Shown here: positions 56,001 to 64,000 of the stretch, piece after piece
Layout of the letters: each line of letters opens with the position of its first letter
Numbering within the stretch: the first letter of the stretch is position 1
Source of the DNA: Chloranthus sessilifolius
Lineage: Eukaryota; Streptophyta; Magnoliopsida; Chloranthales; Chloranthaceae
Length of the DNA: 64,000 bases
Direction: 5' to 3'
Assembly (NCBI GenBank): GCA_021018995.1
Contig: CM037588.1
Location: 96,198,765-96,262,764, forward strand
Translations under genes and position numbers: made by a program
Notes under the pieces: generated by a model
Told to the model about the DNA's origin: nothing
The model's input: the letters and a program-made list of their open reading frames with translations, nothing else
The model's database searches: none

Positions 56001-56100
56001 TACAATACTTGTAACAGGTAGATTGGCTCTAATTACAGTAATAAAAATGAAAACTATGCACTTTTTTTTAAATTAAAAAAATATAATAATAATAATGGTC
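53015..56100. other. CACTA interior, right part: no recognised gene
   Basis: AT-rich. A short frame at 53979-54248 resembles nothing I know. Contains a (TC)n run (54450-54475), a 38-bp perfect palindrome (54849-54886) and homopolymer runs near 55170 and 55900. Confidence 0.4.
54849..54886. repeat. 38-bp perfect palindrome without spacer
   Basis: The left arm TATATAAGCCAACAAATGT is followed directly by its exact reverse complement. Confidence 0.95.
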
Positions 56101-56407
56101 CATAACCGCTGTTTCTGGAGTAATTAACAACGGTTCATTGGCGTTGTTTATATATACCACTGACTTAGGCTGTGGTTTCTAAAAAAAAATAACAACTATT
56201 TTTTTGTTAGGAACAACAGCTCAAAATCGTTGTTAACTTGGAACGGACATGGGTCGTTGTTTATTTGGTAAATAAACAACGGTTTTTGGCCGTGGTTTAT
56301 GAAAACCACTGTACTATAAACAGCGATCGTTACCATGGCTCAAAACCGTTGTTTATGACATTTATAACGGTTTTAGGCCGTTATTTTTTATCGATTTTCA
56401 CGTAGTA
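56101..56407. repeat. right subterminal repeats of the CACTA element
   Basis: Repeated AACAACGG/CCGTTGTT(T) blocks in both orientations at short intervals, ending in TTTTCACGTAGTA. Weaker versions lie at 29095-29165. Confidence 0.75.
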
Positions 56408-56410
56408 AAA

Positions 56411-57044
56411 TGAGGACAAAAGGCTACATTGTTGGGAAGATGTTGGAAAGCAAGGTATGATGTCTATTTAAAAACTTCAAATTTCTAAAGGTAAGGACTG
56501 TAAAGAGTAAATCGAAAGATTTCGACTCCGTAATCAGTCGATATTGACTGCCTATACAGTCGTTATCGACTTCCTACGCAGTCGTTATCAACTATGTAAA
56601 CAATCATTATCGATTGTATATAAAATCGATATCAACTGTTTATACAATCGATAACGATTGTGTATAAAAGTCTTTATCAACTGTTTCAAAATATTTATCT
56701 AGTAAAATTAATTTCCCAAAATAAAATTATGTTTCTTATACTTCACCATTGTATTTCTAAAAAACTTTCGATGGGGTTTACACTAGATCTGAACATACCT
56801 TGCGTTGCAATGGAAAACTGCAGGATCTTTAACTCCCAATGGACAAATGCAGGAGCTTCTTCTCCCAAGCCTTTGTTTTCTTCTTCCAAGTAGCAAATCT
56901 AAGGCAGAAAACGTCGTCACCTTCACCACCTCTAACTTCTTACTAACTCTAGCAGATTAAAATGAGGAAGAAGGGGATGCATTCGTGGGTTAAAGAAAGT
57001 CAAAGAAGGGGGTAATTTGGACTTTTTATTCTCTATAGGATCAA
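56411..57044. other. right part of the MULE: gene end, motif array, subterminal DNA
   Basis: 56411-56454 continues the DUF1985-like reading. 56515-56695 holds about eight units of the MULE inverted-repeat motif (forms such as CAATCGATAACGATTG and CAGTCGTTATCGACT) at 22-bp steps. 56700-57044 has no gene. Confidence 0.7.
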
Positions 57045-57138
57045 CTGGGCTTCGAGCTAATCGGTTTGGGTAAAGGTGAAAATATAGGGTCTCTGGCGGG
57101 AAAGGTGTATCTGATATGGTCGATCAGGTAAATTTCCC
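57045..57138 (-). repeat. right terminal inverted repeat of the MULE
   Basis: Inverted copy of 3347-3440, followed directly by TTCTTAATT. Confidence 0.85.
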
Positions 57139-57359
57139 TTCTTAATTCACTCATTCATCACTCAATTAGTTAGGAGTTGTGAATTTCATGTAGGCACAAC
57201 AAACCAATTCACAATTCAACTCAGTCCAATTCGGCATGACAAGAAAATTTATTAATTAATACTTAACTATTTTTCAAAATAAATTAACAAAATAGTGGTA
57301 AGATCATATTTAAGTTTTATAACTAATATAATAGTCATTTGTACTTCTTTTATTATCAT

Positions 57360-57569
57360 CATTATCTTCTTTTTTTTATAACCTGGGTATCCGGGTCTCT
57401 TAGAGCACCCGCCTAATCCCAGGGGCACATGCGGACCCCAAATTCAACACATGTCAGGTCAGCACAAGATATAAATCCCTAGGGTGGCCTCAAAGGGAGG
57501 AGGGGATTCAAACTCAGGTCTCCTGCCTTTGGAAGCAGGTACCTGGCCAACTCACCTAACCCCTTGAGG
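57360..57569 (-). mobile_element. tRNA-derived SINE
   Basis: On the minus strand it starts with a box-A-like GGTTAGGTGAGTTGGC (57545-57560) and a box-B-like GAGTTTGAATCCCC (57502-57515), spaced as in a tRNA promoter. It ends in an A-run. A 12-bp target duplication TTTTATTATCAT flanks it (57348-57359 and 57570-57581). Confidence 0.8.
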
Positions 57570-57581
57570 TTTTATTATCAT

Positions 57582-57960
57582 TATTATCATCCTCATAAAC
57601 ATCATCATCATAGCTTTATCCCATCTATTTGGGGTCAGCTTTCTAAGTCTTATTTTTTCACTCGTTTCTAATTAGGGCTAAGTCACAATCTTTTATTTCT
57701 TTTCTCACTGCTTTCATCTAAGTTTTCACTTGTTTTACCACTACAAAAAATAAGACTATTAGCGGTAGTCATAAACTGCCGCTATTAATAAAAAGACTAC
57801 AGCTAATACCCTTGCCGCTAATAATCTTAATAGTTTTTTTTTAATAGCGGCATTTTTTTGTTACCAAAAACTGTTGCTTATAGTCTTATTTTTTGTAGTG
57901 TCCTCTTACCCAATGTCCTTGTACTTGTAGAGTCTCAACCCTTTTATATATAGTATGAAT
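57582..57960 (-). mobile_element. LINE 3'-end remnant (RTE-like), split by a MITE
   Basis: The phrase CTTTATCCCATCTATTTGGG after a CATCATCAT run is the usual 3' end of plant RTE-type LINEs in antisense. The remainder is diverged. The MITE at 57739-57900 interrupts it. Confidence 0.5.
57739..57900. mobile_element. CACTA-type MITE, 162 bp
   Basis: Perfect 21-bp terminal inverted repeats start CACTACAAAAAATAAGACTA. The inside has further inverted AGCGG/CCGCT pieces and no coding capacity. Flanking triplets are TAC and TCC, so the 3-bp target duplication would have one change. Confidence 0.85.
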
Positions 57961-59392
57961 CTTGTGTCCAAACCCCCATAAATGACAGCCCAAATATTCT
58001 CTTATGTATTAATTTTTTTTATGAAAGAATATAAATTTATACTAAAATATAAATAAAAACTCCTAAAATTCATCATATACTTAAGGAATTGAATTTATCT
58101 TATAAGTGGTGAATTTTGAATGGTAAACCCAAACTCAAGGTGAGCAAACTAAGTAACTTAATTTTAGGGAGGTGTGCCACATTAGATCAACAATTTTTCA
58201 CACGTGTTAACTGAGTTGCCAGAAAAATTACTTGTTTTTTTAATTACTTTTTTAGTTGTTACGGTTGAGAAAAATGAAAACACGTGAAAAGTTTCACGTG
58301 AGTACATGAAAAAATAATCTTAGCCTATGCATCATTCATATAAAGGTTATAAATTGCTTTTTTTAGCTGACTTCAACAGATTTCAAGGCCACCGAAATTA
58401 TTATCAGACGGGCTTTGACTGAAATCAATGGCTAAAAAGGCGTATCTTGACTCTCATTATCACTGACGTCATACGATTATCAAAAAGGGAACACCTTTTA
58501 AGCCAGATAGAAGAGAATCTTGTCCCTCGCTATAACTTTTGCCTATTTTAAGGCGCCCAGATATCTGGAAAAGTATACGTCCAATGTACCCTCCATAGGA
58601 ATGGGTATTTGCAACTAAAGATTCAGTCTCTGCAACCAGGGTTTTCACACACTAAAACTGTTGACTGCTTCGAATCGGACAATGGAGAAGGATTTTCCAC
58701 ATAATCTTCCAAAAACTGGTCTGTCGATTATATCCCACCCATCAAATAGTCAAATGTTGATTGCAAGAGAGACGATCATACGTTGATAGCAAGACCCAAA
58801 TAGTCCTAAAAGTGACTTGAAAACCCTTTCTCATATTAGGTCATGATTATAGTAGTTTTGTAGTATTTTGGGAGATGTGTGGCACATGGGATCAACATCT
58901 TACTTGGGAGATATGTCAGCCATGAACAATATATCACTTATTTGAAAGGAGACAGAAATTACAGTTACAGATACAGGTATCCTTAACACCATGAAGGGGT
59001 GTCAACTTGCCGGAACTAGTATCCATGCCCCAAAAACTTGCGGTTGCCCCAACAATCACGAGTGGGGAATAAATTTTTTTTGAATTAGTTAGCGGAGATT
59101 GTTTTCCGCCCTGATCTTTAATATAATTAATCTTGAGAACATGGACCTACAATCACATGGTTAGATTTGGATTTCACATGACACACATCTCGAAAAGTGA
59201 TCCAAGCACCACATTAATGTACACCCATGATCATCATGTGAAATCAAAATTTGGTTGCTTGATGAAAGCTTCTAGTCTCAATACCCATTGGGTGGAAGAT
59301 TGTAACCAGGAACTTTCGAACCCAAATTTCACCTGATTGAGTGTTCGGGTCTGACGATTGTGTACAGTGGTACAAAACTAAATATGTTGAAT
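57961..59392. other. spacer with a diverged repeat, no gene
   Basis: AT-rich. The interval 58610-59330 resembles 2240-2990 in several blocks. I see no open frame of note. Confidence 0.4.
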
Positions 59393-60091
59393 TGTGTGAA
59401 AAGAGTCATAAGCTTAGTGGGAGCATCAGTGGTAAAAGATTTGGTGTGTAAGGGAAGTTAGACCACATTGTTTTGCATTGTGATGGAGAGGTCGTGCACC
59501 GACTCACAGTGTGACTACTTAACATCGAAACAAGCCCATAAGCTATAAATGGGGACAAAGCCCATTTGAAACAAATATCAAAGATATTTGTGAGAGAAGA
59601 GAAGAGAGCAAGCTATTGTCCCTTCTTCTCAAACCTTCCTTTGGGAACCCTAATCTCTTCAGGTTTCTTCTTCGCAAGGATGCTCGTAGTTCCGACCATT
59701 CCGTGTTGATTCCGATCGTGAGAAATCTTCAAACTTTGACATAGTTTAGATTGAAGAGCAAGAGAGAACACGCCTTTGAACGAGCAGGTATCGTAGAGCG
59801 AGCGTGAGGCGACCATATATAGTAAGTGTGGATATCATTGCGTGGCGTAAAAGCTAAAGATTATTGCATGTTAGAGTAGAGTTCGGTTGATAGCAAACGC
59901 CGTGACGTTTCACAAGTGTGATGCCGAAACCCTCTTTGAACGATTGTCGCATGCTTTGTATACACTACCTAAGAAGGTGAGTTTCATAGTGATTATCGTG
60001 CGAAATTATTTTCCTAAACTTAGATTGATAGATGTATGGTGTTTGATTGGATTCATTTTGAATTTGGGGGGAAATCGAGTTCATGTGAAAG

Positions 60092-60320
60092 AAGAAAAGG
60101 TTTCAAAATCACGCAAAATTGCTCGCGCAAATTGAAAATATCTCGTACAAATTTGAAATCGCTCGCGCCATTGACTTTCAAGAAACAGCAGGAAAATCCG
60201 CTCACGCAAATTTTTCAGGCAAAATTTCTCTGGAAAATTTTGCTCGAGAGAATTTTGGAGTGCCACAGGGATTGTTAAAATCGCTCGAGTGATTTTGAAA
60301 TCACCTCATGCGATTTGCCC
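60092..60320. repeat. CTCG-centred motif repeats in the LTR of D
   Basis: Variants of AAATCGCTCGCGCAAATTT and AATCGCTCGAGTGATT recur about eight times. Several are near-palindromic around CTCGAG or TCGCGC. Confidence 0.55.
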
Positions 60321-60619
60321 TATTTTTGGCTATCTTGGTTTTTTCTTCGGGAAGGCTTGTGAGTGTTTGAATTGATCAATTCCCACGTCATTGATATATG
60401 GTTTATGAACTTATTGTCATCTAGATTGAGTACGAGAAGTGGTCGATAGGATCTTTGCATTGCTTCGTTTAGTTTCAAGGTTAAGGTAGGAAAAACTCAA
60501 TGCCTAATTTCAGTTTTGATTTCGATTCAGACTCCATGATATGCTCGAGCTTGAATTTGAATGTGTATTTGATTTAAATGCCTGATATCTTGTTTCAGTT
60601 TAGATTCATGTAAGGTGAT

Positions 60620-60790
60620 TAGATTGAACTTGAACTCTCGAACACTTGATTGAATACGATCTTGAATTCTTGAACTCTTGTATGCTTGATCTTGAAATCT
60701 TGAACTCTCGCTTGAATATGAACCTTGCACTTGAACTCTTGCTTGAACATGAATATGCTTGAATATGATCTTGAACTTGAACTTTGAATG
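60620..60790 (-). repeat. degenerate CTTGAACTCTTG repeats
   Basis: A 10-20 base unit recurs irregularly through the stretch with many point changes. Confidence 0.6.
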
Positions 60791-61690
60791 TGACTCTCGA
60801 AGTTCAAGTGGGTAAAGAGGAGTGGAGTCCCTGGGGTTATGACCATCTTCCCGTACGAGATGCTCTGTTCCCTTCACGGGATGCTTTAACCCCAATAGAA
60901 TATTAGTCATGATATGAAAGTGAAAGTGTATCTAGAGAGGGGTAGAGTCCCCGAGATTTTTACCTTGTTTCCGTGTCATGGAATGCTCTGTACCTAAACC
61001 CTGTATATGATTTTGTATGTGATTTCGGTCCTAGCATGGCACGTTTAGATCTTGTAACTTTGTTCTTGATATGATACGCTTTTAGATTATGCTTTTTGAT
61101 ATGACATGTTTTTAGCTTTGTGAGTTCGAACTCAAGATTTGCATTCTCGTTTTGATATGAGAAAAATGATTTTGAAACTTCACTCATTGAATTTATGCAT
61201 TGCTTGATAAATTGTGGATTGGCATCGAATTTTTCTCTATTGAGCTTAGACTGTTAGCTCATCCTAATATTTTGTCACAGGTGTTAGTTTTATTCAATAT
61301 CCGGAGCTTGAGGCTGATCCTGATTACGTGCCAGAAGAAGAGGAGCCTCTACCTGAGGACTTCTTTCCTTAGATCTTTGTTTTCTTCTGGACTAGGTATA
61401 TGAGGATTATGGGTTGTGCTTAGAATTATGTTTTATATCACTATTTAGGTGATGGTCGGCCGTCACCAATGATCATTTTTGGATTATGTATGGCATGAAT
61501 AGGAATTCAGTGTAAAATGTCATGTGATATCAATCTTGTTTAAATTCCACATTCGTATAAGATATCTATTGTTTTGATTTCCGCATTGAACACGAATATC
61601 AGAGAGTTCGGTGCGCGCTTGTGCACCGAATTCGATGATAGTCCGGCTTTTCACAAATTTTCGTGTGAAGGAAAAATCGGGTCGTCACAG

Positions 61691-61702
61691 TTAATATCAA
61701 AG
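61691..61702 (+). other. primer binding site of element D, degenerate
   Basis: TTAATATCAAAG stands where TTGGTATCAAAG is expected. Both differences are A for G. Confidence 0.6.
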
Positions 61703-61863
61703 ATATGGTACTAGATTCAGTGTACCATGTCAGAGCGGGTCAACTATGACACCTTGTGCCACAGTTGATTTAAGACACATGGCATTAGGTTTCATAGGAC
61801 TATAGGCTAGAACTTTCTTACGATTAGTACTGATTGGAACTTGTGTTGATCTATTAGATCAGC

Positions 61864-62996
61864 ATGGCTCCACGTGATAGACTTAGGCTCTTCTGCAATA
61901 AAGGCACCTCGAGCGGCGAGGGAATGTCCGATGGTGAAGGATTCTCCATGGGTGCAAACAATACTCCCTTGGGAGGAGGGAACAACAGTGAGTTGACTGG
62001 GCAATTGTTGGAGACGATGGTCAATGGCCCAGCTTGCAGCGAGACGCCCACTATCTGGATTTTAGGAGTTCCGGAGAATGAATCCTCCAAGCTTCTATGG
62101 TCAGGCTGATCTACTTGGAGTGGAAGATTGGTTGAATCAGATGGGAAAGCTTCTTTGTGTGATTCCGAGCACAAAAGAGGAAAAAGTTAATTGGGCTGCC
62201 TTTCAGTTAACAGGAGCAATAGACCCGTGGTGGAAATCTGTAAAGACAACTAAGCTGCTAGAGATACCGAGTACCCCATGGACCTGGGCTCGGTTTGTAG
62301 AGGTGTTCAATGAGCAGTACTTCCTTGATGCATTCAGAGATCAAGGGGAAGTCAAGTTTGTGTCATTGGAGCAGGGTCAAATGTCAGTGCGAGAATATGA
62401 AGCCGAGTTTACGAGCCTTTCAAAATCCGCACCCCTACATGTTGCCACGAAACTTATAAAGACAAAGAAGTTCGAACGTGGCTTGAGGCCCAATATCAGG
62501 GAGAGGATTTCATTGTTCAGGGTAAAGACCTATGTTAAGATTATGGAGTTGGCCCTTATTACTGAAGGAGATATTGAGAGTATGTTCAGAAGAAGGGATC
62601 AACAGAACAAGAGTAGGGCAAGTCAAGCACAGTCTTCTACCCACGAGGGTTCCCCAAGTAAGAAGTCGAGGTTCTCGATACCAGCACCTCCCCAGCTTTC
62701 AAACTCTACCATAACGGGAGGATCGAGAGTTCCCTAAGCCTCACGCACCTTGTCATCAGCCTCGGTTGGTTCATGCGCAAATTGCGGAAAGTCGCATAAG
62801 ACTGAAGAGTTTAGGAGGATATCAGGTGCATGTTTCATATGTGGTAAACAAGGGCACTAGATAAGGGTTTGTCCTGAGATGCAGAAAGAGCAGACGATAG
62901 TAGCACCTACACAGAGTCCCTATCGACCTACAGTACAGGGTCGCACTTTTGCAGTCTCAACACATGACGCCCAAGCAACTAACGATGTAATCCAAG
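61864..62996 (+). pseudogene. gag: gag of element D
   Basis: Starts MAPRDRLRLFCNKGTSSGEG and changes frame near 62075. The main frame (62078-62737) has the gag core (MNPPSFYGQADLLGVEDWL, IDPWWKSV, FVEVFNEQYFLDAF, SVREYEAEF, FERGLRPNIRERI). After a stop at 62735 the same frame carries a zinc knuckle (CFICGKQGH, stop, IRVC, about 62829-62873). It ends with NDVIQ plus one base at the splice donor. It is the same organisation as A and C but clearly a different family by sequence. Confidence 0.88.
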
Positions 62997-63132
62997 GTAA
63001 GAATTACATTGTAATTCTAAGATTTGTCTTTACCTCTGACTAGTGAATAATTTTGGAGTTCGATTAAATTATATGATGCATGCTCACTACACAAATGGTA
63101 CACCATTATTAATTGAGTCGCATGGACACTAG
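62997..63132 (+). other. predicted gag-pro intron of element D
   Basis: Donor CCAAG|GTAAGA matches the plant consensus. The acceptor is CACTAG|GTACC. Removing 136 bases joins NDVIQ to GTLQMYQECD in frame and leads directly to the protease. Confidence 0.8.
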
Positions 63133-64000
63133 GTACCTTACAAATGTACCAAGAATGCGACATTTGTCAACATGATGCACGAGTATTGGTAGATCTAGGA
63201 TCTACTCACTCCTTTGTCACTTCTCAATTCGCGACTGAATTGAGTATCACTCCCGAATAATTAGAGTACATCTTAGCGGTATCATCTCCTATAGGGAACT
63301 CAGTCAGCACAGACACAGTTTGTCTGTTAGTCATCATCCGAATTGAAGACCGCGAGACAATTGCAAATCTGATTATGTTGGACATGCAAAGGTTTAATGT
63401 GAACCTTGGTATGGACTGGTTGTCCACTTATCATGCCAGTGTAGACAGCCTTCAAAAAGTAATTATTTTCCTCCCTCCAAGAGGAAAGCCCTTTCGATTC
63501 CATGCCATCAAGTCAAAGGTGGCACCTTTCGTATCAACTATCTGAGCCACACGACTGTTACAACAAGGATGTCCATGATACCTTGCTTTTGTACAAGGTC
63601 AACACAACGAGAATATAGATATCGTCAATATCCACATAGCCTGTGAGTTTCCCGATGTAGTCCCTGACGAGTTACCGAGATTACTGCCAAATCGAGAAGT
63701 TGAATTTGCTATTGATTTGGCTCAGGGCACTGAGCCAGTATCCAAGGCACTGTATCGAAGATGAGAGAAGGGATACTTGGCTCAGGGCACTGAGCCAGTA
63801 TCCCTTGTCTAGAAGCTCCAAGAACTTCTAGACAAGGGATTCATCAGACCTAGTGTGTCCCCATGGGGAGCACTAGTTCTATTCGTTAAGAATAAGGATG
63901 GCTCGATGAGGCTGTGCATTGATTACTGTCAGTTGAATAAGTTGACCATTAAGAACCGTTATCCGCTCCTGAGGATCAATGATTTCTTCGATTAGCTATA
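63133..64000 (+). pseudogene. pol: protease and start of RT of element D (continues beyond the window)
   Basis: The protease has [19 protein letters not shown] with the active-site Asp, then NLGMDWLSTYHASVD. The RT tether follows (FPDVVPDELPRLLPNREVEF, DLAQGTEPVSKALYR), then [29 protein letters not shown]. Stops are near 63258, 63543, 63762 and 63808. The last two lie in a 60-bp rearranged insertion (63757-63816). The last bases reach the conserved LRINDFFD region, so RNase H, integrase and the 3' LTR must lie to the right. Confidence 0.88.

Larger units (their letters stand above)
29041..56407. mobile_element. CACTA (En/Spm-type) element with nested insertions
   Basis: The left end CACTACGTGAAGAT and the right end, inverted, TACTACGTGAAAAT, share the CACTA terminus. 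The last base on the right is changed. The target duplication AAA lies at 29038-29040 and 56408-56410. Both ends have subterminal repeats around AACAACGGTTTT/GGCCGTTGTT (29095-29165 and 56100-56400). Without element B (30933-53014) it would be about 5.3 kb. No transposase is recognisable, so it is probably non-autonomous. Confidence 0.8.
3347..57138. mobile_element. Mutator-like element (MULE), composite with nested insertions
   Basis: The ends are 94-bp terminal inverted repeats beginning GGGAAATTTACCTGATCGAC, with about nine differences between them by eye. They are flanked by a perfect 9-bp target duplication, TTCTTAATT, at 3338-3346 and 57139-57147. A 9-bp duplication is the hallmark of Mutator-type transposition. 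Removing the Tat (3475-27778) and CACTA (29041-56410) insertions leaves about 2.1 kb of original element. That remainder holds a DUF1985-like gene and one motif array inside each end. No MURA-type transposase is visible, so the copy looks non-autonomous. It is the oldest layer of the nest. Confidence 0.85.
59393..61689 (+). repeat. 5' LTR of Tekay-like element D (start uncertain)
   Basis: The end GGGTCGTCACA at 61689 is fixed by the following primer site and gag. A TATA box (TATAAAT, 59544-59550) and a C/T-rich leader support an LTR promoter. The left end is a guess at a TGTGTGAAAAG. No second LTR is in the window to test it. It contains motif-rich (60092-60320) and CTTGAACT-rich (60620-60790) stretches. 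Confidence 0.6.

Noticed and set aside
57502-57561. Possible tRNA gene (box A and box B on the minus strand)
   Set aside because: No cloverleaf, and a flanking target duplication and A-run show a SINE.

Overview
This window is plant genomic DNA, almost certainly intergenic heterochromatin of a flowering plant. It holds Ty3/gypsy elements of the Tat and Tekay-like (chromovirus) lineages, a Mutator-like element (MULE) with a 9-bp target duplication, a CACTA element, a tRNA-derived SINE and accessory ORFs of the plant-mobile-domain class. I see no intact host gene. Nearly every coding region carries stop codons or frameshifts. The species cannot be named from the sequence.

Layout. (1) 1-1918: truncated Tekay-like element A (LTR end, gag, start of protease). 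(2) 1919-3337: spacer with a diverged repeat that recurs near 58.6-59.3 kb. (3) 3347-57138: a MULE with 94-bp inverted termini and target duplication TTCTTAATT; its own DNA is only about 2.1 kb and carries a DUF1985-like gene. The rest is nested insertions. A Tat retrotransposon (3475-27773, 24.3 kb, TSD TACCC) sits just inside the left terminus. A CACTA element (29041-56407, TSD AAA) interrupts the DUF1985-like gene. Inside the CACTA lies Tekay-like element B (30933-53009, TSD GCCCA), and inside B's 3' LTR lies Tekay-like element C (38414-51588, TSD TATAT/TATGT). (4) 57139-59390: SINE, LINE-like remnant, MITE and spacer. (5) about 59.4 kb to the window end: Tekay-like element D, which runs off the edge.

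Most interesting biology. The Tat element carries two different antisense genes after pol. One has a single open frame (DUF7745-like, 18375-16876). The other is a multi-exon, spliced plant-mobile-domain gene (about 24.3 to 19.09 kb) with consistent phase-0 GT..AG junctions. A 23-bp near-perfect palindrome occurs 19 times in this element and nowhere else that I saw. It lies in five clusters with a characteristic 47-48 bp period: in each LTR, in the leader, and upstream of each antisense gene. Element C has arrays of a different palindrome (TCGATTAATCGA, mostly 20-21 bp period) in its LTRs and directly upstream of a sense accessory ORF. The MULE has a third motif array (22 bp period) inside each end, flanking its DUF1985-like gene. 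My inference is that unrelated elements have converged on one module, an accessory mobile-domain protein plus family-specific palindrome arrays, comparable to the VANC anti-silencing system of VANDAL MULEs.

A second general point is that elements A, C and D share an intron at the same codon between gag and protease, so Gag and Gag-Pol may be separated by splicing in this lineage.
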